Source of the DNA: Gardnerella vaginalis
GTDB lineage: Bacteria; Actinomycetota; Actinomycetes; Actinomycetales; Bifidobacteriaceae
DNA length: 64,000 nt
Assembly: GCF_040427915.1 (NCBI RefSeq)
Contig: NZ_JBETXJ010000002.1
Coordinates: forward strand, 1,426,001-1,490,000
Reading direction: 5' to 3'
The translations under genes and the position numbers were made by a program. Under the pieces are notes generated by a model. That model was not told the DNA's origin and made no database searches. It was given only the letters and a program-made list of their open reading frames with translations. Positions 28,510-37,477 of the stretch are shown piece by piece. Numbering within the stretch: the first letter of the stretch is position 1; each line of letters opens with the position of its first letter.

Positions 28510-29344
28510 TCTTAGACTCCCTATTTGCTGGATTTGTAACACTTCTTAAAACATCACCCAAAAGATTAAGAGCCAAAACTGTTAAAGTGACAACAAGACC
28601 AGGCCATAAAGCCGCAAGCGGATAAACATGAATCAAAGTAACCGAAGTAGAAAGAACACGACCCCAGCTCGGTACTCCCGATGGAACACCAACACCTAAA
28701 TAAGTCAATCCGCTTTCCGCTAAAATAACAGTTCCTGCCGAAAGCGAAAGCTGAACGGAAGCAATAGGCAAAATATTAGGGAGAACATGCTTTAGTAGAA
28801 CGTAACTTCTGCTAGCTCCATTAGAAATCGCGCAATCAACATAGTTGGACTTAAGAACAAGAACAGCACTTGGTCGCAAAATACGAGCAAGATTTAAGCC
28901 ATATCCAAATCCGCATGCAAGCATAATTACAAGAACGGATGCTCCAAGAGGCACAGCAAGCATAAGCGCGATCAAAACTGTAGGAATGGAAATTAAAGCA
29001 TCTACTGCCATAATGCTTACGGAACGAATTTTTTGAACGCGGCAAATCGTAAAACTAAAAATCACAAACCCAACAACGCTCGCAATCGCAACCGTTGAAA
29101 TAACAAGCAAAATCTCTACTCTAGAACCAGCCATAAGCCAACTAAGCATATCTGCACCCGTGCCATCTGTGCCAAGCCAATACTTTAGCGAAGGCTTTTG
29201 CCATACCTGGTATCCGTTTGTTTCTAGAAGAGAATAAGGCGTCCACACAAAAGAAAGAGCAGCTACAAAAATCCACAAGCACAAAATAATGCAAACGAAT
29301 TTTCCAGTAACTCCGCGCCAAATGCGTCTTAAAAACTTAATCAT
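28499..29344 (-). CDS. Oligopeptide ABC transporter permease (DppC type)
   Basis: About 281 residues with six hydrophobic segments and the binding-protein-dependent transport signature (EAA-like NGASRSYVLLKHVLPNILP). N-terminal cytoplasmic basic stretch and a large loop after the first segment, as in DppC/OppC. The ATG at 29344 is preferred over an upstream GTG because GGGGAG lies 11 bases before it. It is 36 bases after dppB and overlaps the ATPase gene. Confidence 0.88.
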   Translation of the reverse strand: MIKFLRRIWRGVTGKFVCIILCLWIFVAALSFVWTPYSLLETNGYQVWQKPSLKYWLGTDGTGADMLSWLMAGSRVEILLVISTVAIASVVGFVIFSFTICRVQKIRSVSIMAVDALISIPTVLIALMLAVPLGASVLVIMLACGFGYGLNLARILRPSAVLVLKSNYVDCAISNGASRSYVLLKHVLPNILPIASVQLSLSAGTVILAESGLTYLGVGVPSGVPSWGRVLSTSVTLIHVYPLAALWPGLVVTLTVLALNLLGDVLRSVTNPANRESKNES

Positions 29345-29380
29345 TGTTTGAAGCACTCCCCACTTGAATCACTGCTCGAA

Positions 29381-30349
29381 TCATTCACTACTCGAATCTT
29401 GGCTAAGTCTTGAATCCAGCAAACGATGCAACACGTCAATCGCAAAACCAACAAGCAAGAACAATGCAGAAAGCATAAAAAGATTGCCTTGAACAGATAT
29501 AAGATCTCGCAAACCAACATCTCTCACAAGACCCATACCCATTCCAGGAAGCGAAAACAGATTTTCAATAACCATTACGCCCATAATCATATGCGCAAAA
29601 GTCAAGCCGATTACGGATACAAGCTGCGGCAACGCTAATCGCAAGCCAACTCGCCAAATCATTTGCTTTTTAGTCATTCCACAAGCCATAGCTTGCAAAG
29701 CAATGTCACTATTAGAAATCTGCTCTAATGATGCTGCAGTGTAACGCATAAAACCAGATCCAACAATAATGCCAACTGTTAGCGCTGGAAGAATCAAAGA
29801 CAAAAATGCGCTACCAAAATCTCGCCAGCCGTCTGTTGGAAAACCTTGAGTAGGGAAAAACTCCACCAAACCAATGCCCTTGCCAAAAATCATGATTAAA
29901 ATCATTCCGCCCCAAAGAGCTGGAACAGATCCTGCTGTAATAGCACAAAACCTTGCGACTACTTGCGAAGCCTTACCAGAATGCAAAACTTGCAAGCATC
30001 CCAGAGGAATACCAATTGCGAGCGCAATTAAAAGTCCAAGGAAAATAAGTGGAAAAGTTATACTAGCACGCATGGCAATAGTGGATGCAACGGAGCGGCC
30101 CGTAAGCATTGAAACACCAAAATCGCCTCTAAAAACGCCAAAAATCCACTCTAAATATTGAACGAAAAGGGGCTTGTTTAATCCTAAATCGCGTCTTAAT
30201 TGCTCAACTTTTCCATCTGGCGCATTTAAGCCAGCCATAACTTGAGCAACGTCTCCAGGTAAAACTCTAAGAGCAAGAAATACGATTGCAGAAATAAATA
30301 GCAGCGCTACAAAAAACAACGCGATGCGTTGAAGAATCATGCGCTTCAT
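29381..30349 (-). CDS. Oligopeptide ABC transporter permease (DppB type)
   Basis: 322 residues, membrane protein. The DppB/OppB N-terminus (FLALRVLPGDVAQVMAG) and the EAA-type loop ACGMTKKQMIWRVGLRLALP are visible. It forms the peptide channel together with the DppC-type permease. AGGGGTTTGT before the ATG is a good ribosome site. Confidence 0.9.
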   Translation of the reverse strand: MKRMILQRIALFFVALLFISAIVFLALRVLPGDVAQVMAGLNAPDGKVEQLRRDLGLNKPLFVQYLEWIFGVFRGDFGVSMLTGRSVASTIAMRASITFPLIFLGLLIALAIGIPLGCLQVLHSGKASQVVARFCAITAGSVPALWGGMILIMIFGKGIGLVEFFPTQGFPTDGWRDFGSAFLSLILPALTVGIIVGSGFMRYTAASLEQISNSDIALQAMACGMTKKQMIWRVGLRLALPQLVSVIGLTFAHMIMGVMVIENLFSLPGMGMGLVRDVGLRDLISVQGNLFMLSALFLLVGFAIDVLHRLLDSRLSQDSSSE

Positions 30350-30660
30350 ACAAACCCCTTACTTAATCTAGTGTTCCCTATAGTGTTCCCTATTTTGTAG
30401 CTTTACGAGCTAGTTTGAGCAACATTTTCGGTAAATCGCTCGCGCGGATTAGCCGCGCTCACGTCTTCGCTTGCGTTGAAAGCACACTGTGCTTTCAACT
30501 TGAGCAAGCTCAGCGCTCCGAATTGCCTTCGCGCCCGCATTTGTTCCCTTTTTTACCTAAATGGTAAACAAACTCGTGAAAGTGTTCCTGCTTTTGTTTA
30601 CCGAATGAGCCAAAACGTAAACAAAAGCAAGAAAAAAGAAACAAACGCGGGCAATTTTTC
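30350..30660. repeat. Intergenic region rich in hairpins and palindromic repeat elements
   Basis: Between the peptide-binding protein and its permease. It holds a 12-bp direct repeat TAGTGTTCCCTA (30369-30392, twice), a GCGCGG/CCGCGC hairpin (30442-30458), a perfect 12-1-12 hairpin (30475-30499), and a 40-bp element with 10-bp inverted ends GGTAAACAAA/TTTGTTTACC (30563-30602). Around the last are outer arms (30533-30557 with 30631-30652). A related 40-bp copy lies at 57402-57441. No gene is supported here. The hairpins may lower expression of the transporter genes relative to the binding protein's transcript. Confidence 0.75.
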
Positions 30661-30700
30661 AGAGCAAATCAGCTAAGTCTAGAGCAAATCAGCTAAGTCG
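30661..30700. repeat. 20-bp tandem duplication over a stop codon
   Basis: AGAGCAAATCAGCTAAGTCT then AGAGCAAATCAGCTAAGTCG, 19 of 20 identical. The stop of the peptide-binding protein (minus strand, 30689-30691) lies in the second unit; the first unit is the copy downstream in the transcript. Confidence 0.85.
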
Positions 30701-32371
30701 CAAGTTGTATAGCGGCAAAAGAACTTGATTAATGTCAAAAGGCATGCCTTCAAGATTCTTTACCTTAGCTGTAACAACCTTATAATTAAGCAACCAATCT
30801 GCAGGAGCATCCTTGCTAACGATTCTCGCAGCCTTGGCAAGAAGCTTATTAGACTCCTTAGTATTCGCGCAAAGCATTGCCTTAGCGTACAAATCCTGAA
30901 CCTGCTTATTGTTGTAACCGTAGTAATATTTAGGATCTGCCCATTGTCCAAAATCATGGCTTTCATTGTGATCTACCATAGACAAATCGTAGTTTTTATT
31001 GTTATAAACGTCGTGAAGCCAAGTAGTAAATTCTACAATGTTTACCTTCAGATCAATGCCAATCTGCTTTAGCTGAGACCTCAACTGGTCACCAAGTTGC
31101 GTTCCATAAATATTCGGGTACGTAAGTGAAAGATGCAAAGGATTTGATTCACTAAAACCAGCTTCCTTCATCAATGACTTAGCGCGCTTAACATCATGAG
31201 TGTAAATATTAGTCAAATCCTCATAACCTGGGTCAAGAGAAGGAATTGGACCACCCAACAAAGCATCCGTGCCTCCGCGTGAAGCAATAATTTGCTTATG
31301 GTCAATCGCATATCGAATCGCTTGGCGCACGCGCTTATCTTTAGTTCGTTCACCATTCATGTTCATAGCAAGCACAAATTTATCGGTGCTGTTTCCAGCT
31401 TTAACCACATAGCGCTTTGTATCCGCTTTAAAAGTCTTAGCAAGCTGACCGGAAATAGGCGCCAAAGCTTGAACAGCTCCAGAAGAAAGCGCATCTACAG
31501 CAGCAACATCATCCACAAAGTAGCGAACAACAACTTTTGATGTTCTAGGCTTATTAATACCCTTGTAGCATGGATTTGCCTTTAACACAACGCGGTCATT
31601 CGGTACAAACTTTTCTACCAAATACGGGCCAGATCCAACAGCTTGAGTTTTAGCATCATAATTCGCAAGCTTATCGAAGACTAATCCAGCTCTAGAGCAC
31701 AATGCCCACAAAAGTTTTGCGTTTGGTTCTTTAAGCTTGATTTCAAACGTGTAATCATCCTTAGCTTTAGCGGATTCAACTTTTCCAACCATGTTTGATC
31801 CGCGATACTTCTTTGCAACAAGCTCGTTAAAAGACCACTCAGCATCTTTAGCCGTAAGCTTGTGCTTGTTAGAAAACACGACTCCCTTACGCATGTGGAA
31901 CGTGTACTTTAAGCCATCTTTGCTAATTTCCCAACTCTTTGCAAGTGATGGAACAACCTGATTTTTAGTATTTCTAGCTACAAGACCTTCATACACGTTT
32001 CCAATCAACAACTGCTCTAAGGAAGAGCCAGATTGATTACGAATATCAAGATTTGTAGGAGCAAGTTTTAGTCCAATTGACACAATTTTATTTGACACTT
32101 GTGTAGAGGAAGTTTGACTTGCAGGATTTTTTTGCGGACCTGTAAACGTTGCAATAATAGCGCTAACCACCGCAATTACTACGATTGCTACAGAAACAAG
32201 CCAGAATTTTCCTAAACCACGCTTATTAGTTTTATATCCCCTTTTAGACGCAGCGTTAAGCGAAGCATCTGTACTAGAACTAAATTGCGATTGTTCTGCG
32301 TTTTCTTGCCCATAGAATTTATCGGTCGCGTCGTTATTGTACGCGCCATCTTTGGGTTCTTTGTTATCCAT
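30689..32371 (-). CDS. Oligopeptide ABC transporter substrate-binding protein, membrane-anchored
   Basis: 560 residues of the extracellular solute-binding family 5. Unlike most relatives it has no lipobox. It begins with about 55 charged, polar residues, then a single hydrophobic segment (FWLVSVAIVVIAVVSAIIATF, about 54-74) that should anchor it with the N-terminus inside. The family fold follows (LEQLLIGNVYEGL, MRKGVVFSNKHKLTAKD, KDKRVRQAIRYAIDH). First gene of the peptide transporter cluster, separated from dppB by a hairpin-rich 339-bp region. Confidence 0.88.
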   Translation of the reverse strand: MDNKEPKDGAYNNDATDKFYGQENAEQSQFSSSTDASLNAASKRGYKTNKRGLGKFWLVSVAIVVIAVVSAIIATFTGPQKNPASQTSSTQVSNKIVSIGLKLAPTNLDIRNQSGSSLEQLLIGNVYEGLVARNTKNQVVPSLAKSWEISKDGLKYTFHMRKGVVFSNKHKLTAKDAEWSFNELVAKKYRGSNMVGKVESAKAKDDYTFEIKLKEPNAKLLWALCSRAGLVFDKLANYDAKTQAVGSGPYLVEKFVPNDRVVLKANPCYKGINKPRTSKVVVRYFVDDVAAVDALSSGAVQALAPISGQLAKTFKADTKRYVVKAGNSTDKFVLAMNMNGERTKDKRVRQAIRYAIDHKQIIASRGGTDALLGGPIPSLDPGYEDLTNIYTHDVKRAKSLMKEAGFSESNPLHLSLTYPNIYGTQLGDQLRSQLKQIGIDLKVNIVEFTTWLHDVYNNKNYDLSMVDHNESHDFGQWADPKYYYGYNNKQVQDLYAKAMLCANTKESNKLLAKAARIVSKDAPADWLLNYKVVTAKVKNLEGMPFDINQVLLPLYNLRLS

Positions 32372-32816
32372 CCAACAAACCTTTCTGGATTGTAATTAGA
32401 TACATTATTTATATTTAATTTATATTTATTCTGTTTTACAGCTCGTCGCTTTATCTAGCTGCAACTTTCGCAACCATAAAGTCAACGGCAAACACAATCG
32501 TATCCGATTCACAAGTCAAACAAAGATGCGGTGAGTCTAAACAACACATTGCATATTTACATTGCATATTTACATGATTTTTCAGATATTTTAAGCCTAT
32601 TTTATTGCCATATATCCTACGAATGTGGTTAAATGCCAACAGACGTAAACTTGCAAACGTGCGCAAAATCCTAAAAAGATTAGAATCACGCTAGCTTGCA
32701 TATTAACAAAATACATACGTTTAATAGCATATGTTTAATAGATGCATGAAAATGTGTAGTATAACACTGTACAACATAAAAATGCGTTTAATAGGTTTAG
32801 TAAAAAGCGAGGAATA
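32372..32816. promoter_or_regulatory. Intergenic region with direct repeats upstream of pdxST
   Basis: 445 bases between divergent genes, no gene supported. A perfect 13-bp tandem repeat ACATTGCATATTT lies at 32546-32571. Upstream of pdxS, GTTTAATAG occurs at 32719-32727, 32733-32741 and 32786-32794, around a TATAAC box at 32760-32765. Direct repeats of this sort are what MocR-family PdxR regulators bind, but no pdxR gene is in the window. The ribosome site GAGGAATA precedes the pdxS ATG. Confidence 0.5.
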
Positions 32817-33752
32817 ATGGCTGAGAACCTGAATACTACAGTAACCGTGAACGAATCCTCGGATCCGCAAAATAAAGGCAGCGAGGACCGCACTGCTCTA
32901 AATCGCCAGCTTGCACAAATGCTTAAAGGCGGCGTAATTATGGACGTTACTACTCCAGAGCAGGCACGAATTGCTGAAGATTCTGGAGCTTGCGCAGTTA
33001 TGGCGTTAGAGCGCATTCCTGCTGATATTCGCGCAGCTGGCGGCGTATCTAGAATGAGCGATCCAGCTATGATTCACGGAATTCAAGAAGCTGTGTCTAT
33101 TCCTGTTATGGCAAAATGCCGTATCGGTCACTTTGTTGAAGCGCAGGTACTTGAGGCTATTGAGATCGATTACATTGACGAAAGCGAAGTGCTTAGCCCA
33201 GCAGACGACGTTTACCACATTAACAAGCGCGATTTTGCTGTGCCTTTCGTTTGCGGCGCTAAGGATTTGGGCGAGGCTTTGCGCAGGATTAACGAAGGCG
33301 CTTCCATGATTCGTACTAAGGGTGAGCCTGGAACTGGAGACGTGATTCAGGCAGTACGCCACATGCGCATGATGAATTCCGCAATTCGTAAGCTTACAAG
33401 CATGCGCGAGGATGAGCTTTTTGAGGAAGCTAAGACTTTGCGCGTGCCTTTCGATCTCGTAAAGTACGTTGCACAAAACGGCAAGCTTCCTGTTGTTAAC
33501 TTCGCTGCTGGCGGTGTTGCTACCCCTGCAGATGCTGCTTTAATGATGCAGCTTGGTGCTGAAGGCGTGTTCGTTGGCTCTGGCATCTTTAAGTCTGGAG
33601 ACCCAGCAAAGCGCGCTGCTGCAATCGTTAAAGCTGTGACTAACTACAAGGACGCTAAAATGATTGCTAAGCTTTCCGAGAATTTAGGCGAAGCAATGGT
33701 TGGCATTAACGAGCAGGAAATCAAGCTTTTAATGGCTAATCGCGGCGAGTGA
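32817..33752 (+). CDS. pdxS: Pyridoxal 5'-phosphate synthase subunit PdxS
   Basis: 311 residues. The synthase barrel of the DXP-independent vitamin B6 route, making PLP from ribose 5-phosphate, glyceraldehyde 3-phosphate and ammonia. Highly conserved segments are [34 protein letters not shown] (catalytic lysine) and the GTGDV phosphate site. The N-terminus is about 20 residues longer than usual and polar. The gene abuts pdxT directly. Confidence 0.97.
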   Translation: MAENLNTTVTVNESSDPQNKGSEDRTALNRQLAQMLKGGVIMDVTTPEQARIAEDSGACAVMALERIPADIRAAGGVSRMSDPAMIHGIQEAVSIPVMAKCRIGHFVEAQVLEAIEIDYIDESEVLSPADDVYHINKRDFAVPFVCGAKDLGEALRRINEGASMIRTKGEPGTGDVIQAVRHMRMMNSAIRKLTSMREDELFEEAKTLRVPFDLVKYVAQNGKLPVVNFAAGGVATPADAALMMQLGAEGVFVGSGIFKSGDPAKRAAAIVKAVTNYKDAKMIAKLSENLGEAMVGINEQEIKLLMANRGE

Positions 33753-33761
33753 TTGAGGCGA

Positions 33762-34361
33762 ATGATTTTGGCAGACTCACCTACTACTACTTCTAACTGC
33801 GCGCACACTGTAGCAGTTTTAGCTGTTCAAGGAGCTTTTCTTGAGCATCGCTTAATGCTAGAAAAACTTGGCGCGCGCGTTATTGAGCTTCGTCAAGCAC
33901 GCGATTTAGAGCAATCTTTTGACCGCCTTGTTTTGCCTGGCGGCGAAAGCACTGTGCAAACTAAGCTTCTTAAAGAGCAAAATATGCTCGAACCTTTGCG
34001 CGAGAGAATTGCAAACGGAATGCCTGTTCTTGGCACTTGTGCAGGCTTGATTTTGCTTGCAAAAAACGTGGAAGGTAACGAAGTTAGCGGATTTGGCACG
34101 CTAGACGTTACTGTTAAGCGCAACGCTTACGGCCGCCAGCTTGGAAGCTTCCACTACGAATCTGAGTTTGGAAATCTTGGCAAAGTGCCGATGACATTTA
34201 TTCGCGCGCCTTATATTGTGCAAGTCGGTCCTAATGCCGAAACTCTTGCAACAGTAGATGGCAACGTTGTGGCTGCTCGTCAAGGAAATCAAATCGGAAC
34301 AGCTTTCCACCCAGAGCTTGACGAAGACACTAGAATCCATCAGCTCTTCTTAGATTTGTAA
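33762..34361 (+). CDS. pdxT: Pyridoxal 5'-phosphate synthase glutaminase subunit PdxT
   Basis: 199 residues, class I glutaminase that feeds ammonia to PdxS. Motifs: AVQGAFLEH, LPGGEST (oxyanion loop), nucleophile GTCAGL and catalytic TAFHPE near the end. A TTG at 33753, immediately after the pdxS stop, is an alternative start; I prefer the ATG at 33762 with GAGG just before it. The stop codon lies in a perfect 17-bp tandem duplication. Confidence 0.94.
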   Translation: MILADSPTTTSNCAHTVAVLAVQGAFLEHRLMLEKLGARVIELRQARDLEQSFDRLVLPGGESTVQTKLLKEQNMLEPLRERIANGMPVLGTCAGLILLAKNVEGNEVSGFGTLDVTVKRNAYGRQLGSFHYESEFGNLGKVPMTFIRAPYIVQVGPNAETLATVDGNVVAARQGNQIGTAFHPELDEDTRIHQLFLDL

Positions 34362-34381
34362 ATATCTTAGATTTGTAAATA
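34348..34381 (+). repeat. Perfect 17-bp tandem duplication over the pdxT stop codon
   Basis: TCTTAGATTTGTAAATA occurs twice in a row (34348-34364, 34365-34381). The TAA at 34359-34361 is in the first copy. Confidence 0.9.
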
Positions 34382-34419
34382 AATGTGGCACTTAAATCAC
34401 TTGTTTAAGTGCCACATTT
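34381..34419. terminator. Bidirectional terminator between pdxT and the GH13 gene
   Basis: AAATGTGGCACTTAAA (34381-34396) and its exact complement TTTAAGTGCCACATTT (34404-34419) form a 16-bp stem with a 7-base loop. The genes on both sides converge on it. Confidence 0.88.
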
Positions 34420-34453
34420 ATGATTAAAACACTATTAAAACGCCATTAAACCG

Positions 34454-36217
34454 CTATTTTACCTCAAAAATCGCGTATCCAAAGGCTCCAAGAGCATGAT
34501 TTTGAGCATCATAATTGTAGCTAATAATCGGCTCACAATCAGGCAAAGCACTAAACGAATCATTAGATTCATTGAACGCATTTAAAGCCACAACAACGCG
34601 CTTAGAATCAGTTGCTCGCGCAAACACAAACTTTCCGCGCTCATCATAGTCAAGAACCCTAAAATTGCCATGAATAAAGCAATCGTTGCTTCTACGTAAT
34701 TTTATGAGTTCGCGGAACAAATCGCGATTATCCTTTACAGGATTTTCCCAAGGCATAGGTGCGCGATAATCACACTCTTCAAAACCAACTACACCAAGCT
34801 CATCACCGTAGAACACGCTTGGAGCTCCAACAGATGTAAGCAAACAAAGCTCAGCCAAGCGGAATCGCTTATCTACCGTAGAAAAGTCGCAAGCATCCGA
34901 AGAGCTTTGAGTACACAAGCTTCTAAAGCGACTAACGTCATGGCTATCAAGCAAATTCAATTGACCTTGAACAATCGGGAATGGGTATCTTAAAAGCATA
35001 TCTACAAATCGACTATTAAACTCGCGCGCATTAATCTTGCCAAAAGCAAAGAAATCGCGGCAAACTTTGCGGAATTCGTAGTTCATAGTGGAGTCAAACA
35101 TGTCTCCTTGCAGCCAACGCTCAGAATTCTCCCAAATCTCCGCAATTAGCACACTATCTTTTTTAGTCTTTTTAGCAACAGCGCGGAAGGCACGCCAAAA
35201 GTCTTTATCAACCTCATTAGCAACATCCAAACGCCAACCGTCAACATCAAAATCTTCAAGCCAATAGCGGCAAACGTCCATAAAATAGTCGCGAACTTCG
35301 GGATTAGAAGTATTGAGCTTTGGCATTTTACGCTCATACGCAAAACACGTATAGTTTGGGCGCTGACCATCTTGAGGGCGCACAACAGGGAACTTTAATC
35401 CATAGAACCAATCCTTGTATCGCGAATTTTCACCATTTTTAACAACATCGTCAAACGCGAAGAAATACCAACTAGAATGATTAAAAACGCCGTCAATAAT
35501 TATGTGCATGCCGCGATTATGAACCTCGCTAACAAGCTCCCTAAAATCGTCATCCGTTCCCAAATTAGGGCAAACGTGGTAATAGTCAAGAAGATCGTAA
35601 CGGTGGTATTCTGCAGCTTTAAAAATAGGATTTAAATACAGGCAATTAAAGCCCAAATCCTCAATATAATCAAGATTTTCTATTATGCCTCTAATTGTTC
35701 CACCCAAACGAGTGTGCAAAGTTTGACCAGTTTTCTCATCAAAATAATCTTTTGCTGTGCAACTTATGCCACGCTTAGAATCTGCAAAACTATCTGGGAA
35801 AATGTTGTAAACAACAGCCTCTTTAAGCCAATTGGGAACGTCGCTAATCTCCTCGCGGCGAATAAATGGGAACTGGTAGACTTCTGTACGATCTTCTGGA
35901 AAATCAGTCGCAATAGTATCGGCGTACAGATACAAGCGCTCATCCGCATCTTGCATCTCAAAGTAATAACAAACTCTATCCAAATCGCTGCTTATATTTG
36001 CTTCATAGTAGTCAAAGTAATCGTCGCTCGCAATCTTTTCCATTTTCAGCGTGCGGAACTTATCTAACGGAGTCAAATCAACGCGATTTCCGTAATGCAA
36101 AACGCATGAACAAAGATTATTCTTTGCTGCACGCAAGCGAATTGTTAAACAATATTCTGCCGTAGAATACGCATATTGTGAAAGTGGTCGGTGCAATATT
36201 GCTTGACGATTTATCAT
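34454..36217 (-). CDS. GH13 neopullulanase/cyclomaltodextrinase-type alpha-glucosidase
   Basis: 587 residues. An N-terminal CBM34-like beta domain (about 1-125) precedes the barrel, which opens at WLKEAVVYNIFPDSF. Catalytic residues: nucleophile in DGWRLDVANEVD (near 329), acid/base in LIAEIWENSERW (near 358), third acid in LLDSHDVSRF. This layout is that of cytoplasmic enzymes cleaving maltodextrins, pullulan or cyclodextrins. No signal peptide. Close to its stop are degenerate 11-bp repeats (ATTAAAACACT-like, 34422-34450). Confidence 0.88.
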   Translation of the reverse strand: MINRQAILHRPLSQYAYSTAEYCLTIRLRAAKNNLCSCVLHYGNRVDLTPLDKFRTLKMEKIASDDYFDYYEANISSDLDRVCYYFEMQDADERLYLYADTIATDFPEDRTEVYQFPFIRREEISDVPNWLKEAVVYNIFPDSFADSKRGISCTAKDYFDEKTGQTLHTRLGGTIRGIIENLDYIEDLGFNCLYLNPIFKAAEYHRYDLLDYYHVCPNLGTDDDFRELVSEVHNRGMHIIIDGVFNHSSWYFFAFDDVVKNGENSRYKDWFYGLKFPVVRPQDGQRPNYTCFAYERKMPKLNTSNPEVRDYFMDVCRYWLEDFDVDGWRLDVANEVDKDFWRAFRAVAKKTKKDSVLIAEIWENSERWLQGDMFDSTMNYEFRKVCRDFFAFGKINAREFNSRFVDMLLRYPFPIVQGQLNLLDSHDVSRFRSLCTQSSSDACDFSTVDKRFRLAELCLLTSVGAPSVFYGDELGVVGFEECDYRAPMPWENPVKDNRDLFRELIKLRRSNDCFIHGNFRVLDYDERGKFVFARATDSKRVVVALNAFNESNDSFSALPDCEPIISYNYDAQNHALGAFGYAIFEVK

Positions 36218-36667
36218 TTACATTTCCTTTCTAGCCTCGCTGCCATTGTTTTCGACTTTATCACCTACTCTTCTACACCGCTACACTTTGATTGTGACTC
36301 GCCGAGAGAGCGAAAAAAATCGAGAATCTCAGTGTCTAAGCAATACGTAATTGTTCAAGCATGTAAGAGGGCTGGGTGATTCTTGGTCGAACAATATAAG
36401 AGCGGCGCCGATACCAAATAATCCAATGAGTCACCACTACAAACAAACTTCAACCCAAAAAACAAAATCAAAACCAAATCGGAACAACCGCAACAACAAC
36501 CAACACACAAAAGGCAGAGCGTTGTGAGACAAGAATTAGCCAGCCCTCGCGCAACACCAAGTAAGGAAAGCTTGTAAAAGCCCGCAACGGACCTAGCATT
36601 AATGTAGTATTGCTCTAAAGATGCGCATACTTAAGTTTGGCAACACACAAACACAACGGAGGCGAAT
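36218..36667. other. 450-bp intergenic region between GH13 gene and coaX
   Basis: No protein gene is supported. It contains the promoter of the GH13 gene on the minus strand, the candidate structured RNA (36367-36548) and the promoter of coaX. ACGGAGGCGAAT immediately before 36668 is the coaX ribosome site. Confidence 0.6.
36367..36548 (+). ncRNA. Candidate structured RNA with paired ends, possibly 6S-like
   Basis: GAGGGCTGG (36367-36375) pairs exactly with CCAGCCCTC (36540-36548). Past a small internal loop (GTG/TAG) the helix goes on: ATTCTTG-TC with GACAAGAAT, then a GA/GA tandem mismatch, then ACAAT with GTTGT. The last uses a G-U pair, which works only on the plus-strand RNA. A 182-nt RNA closed by a long, interrupted end helix resembles 6S RNA in size and shape, but I cannot identify the family. 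The interior contains an 81-base segment that is about 90% A and C. No T-rich terminator follows. Confidence 0.45.
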
Positions 36668-37438
36668 ATGCTTTTAGCAGTCGATATTGGAAACACGAAT
36701 ATTGTGCTTGGATTCTTGGAGAACGGCAAGATTGTTGGCACGTATAGAATGACTACAAAAGCAAATCACACTTCCGACGAATACGGCATTATGATTACGC
36801 AATTCTTAAATCTTAGCGGTTTTAGCGTAAACGATGTTGAAGATGTTATCGTTGCTTCGGTTGTCCCAAAAGTTATGCACTCGTTCCGCGCAAGCATTGT
36901 TAAGTTTTTGCAAATCGACCCTATGATTGTAGGCCCTGGCGTAAAAACTGGCGTAAATATTCGCATTGACGAGCCACGCTCTTTGGGCGCTGATTGCTTA
37001 GCGGATTGCGTTGGCGCGTTTTACGAATACGGCGGGCCTGTATTAGTTATCGATTTTGGCACGGCTACCACCTATAACTATGTTGATAAAAGCGGCGCAA
37101 TTACTTGTGGACTTATTTGCACGGGAATTAGTGCGGCGGCTGCAGCTCTATGGGATAATACTGCTCAGCTTCCAGAAGTTGAGATTTCTCGCCCTAAATC
37201 CGTTCTTGCAAAATCAACTCGTCCTGCTATGCAAGCTGGATTGTATTACAGCTTCCTTGGGGGCATTGAGCGCACAATTGAGCAGTTCAAAATAGAGATA
37301 AATGAACCTTTTAAGGTTGTTGCTACAGGAGGCTTGGGGCGACTTTTTGAAAAAGACGTTGACTCTATTGATTATTACGATTCAAATTTGATTTTTAAAG
37401 GAATGTACGAGATTTATAGACGAACGATCGGCTGCTAG
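36668..37438 (+). CDS. coaX: Type III pantothenate kinase
   Basis: 256 residues, first step of coenzyme A synthesis from pantothenate. The acetate/sugar-kinase fold is shown by the phosphate loop DIGNTN (6-11), PGVKTG (about 95-100), the catalytic aspartate in LGADCLADCVGA (about 109) and FGTATT (about 128-133). The usual arginine after GAD is cysteine here. Strong ribosome site GGAGGCGA. It stands alone on the plus strand. Confidence 0.93.
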   Translation: MLLAVDIGNTNIVLGFLENGKIVGTYRMTTKANHTSDEYGIMITQFLNLSGFSVNDVEDVIVASVVPKVMHSFRASIVKFLQIDPMIVGPGVKTGVNIRIDEPRSLGADCLADCVGAFYEYGGPVLVIDFGTATTYNYVDKSGAITCGLICTGISAAAAALWDNTAQLPEVEISRPKSVLAKSTRPAMQAGLYYSFLGGIERTIEQFKIEINEPFKVVATGGLGRLFEKDVDSIDYYDSNLIFKGMYEIYRRTIGC

Positions 37439-37477
37439 CGACTTTTCCTTTGGATTACAGACCTAAAGTGCATAAGT

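Noticed and set aside
30476..30676. Short plus-strand reading frame in the hairpin-rich intergenic region
   Set aside because: It runs through palindromic repeats, has no ribosome site and its composition is that of the repeats.
32451..32666. Short minus-strand reading frame upstream of pdxS
   Set aside because: Interrupts a regulatory intergenic region, shows no domain and includes a 13-bp tandem repeat.
33006..33476. Minus-strand reading frame of 156 codons
   Set aside because: Antisense shadow of pdxS.
36367..36548. tmRNA or RNase P RNA at this locus
   Set aside because: The GGGCTGGGTGATTCTTGG start recalls tmRNA, but there is no CCA-type 3' end, T-arm or tag frame; RNase P core motifs such as GAGGAAAGTC are absent.
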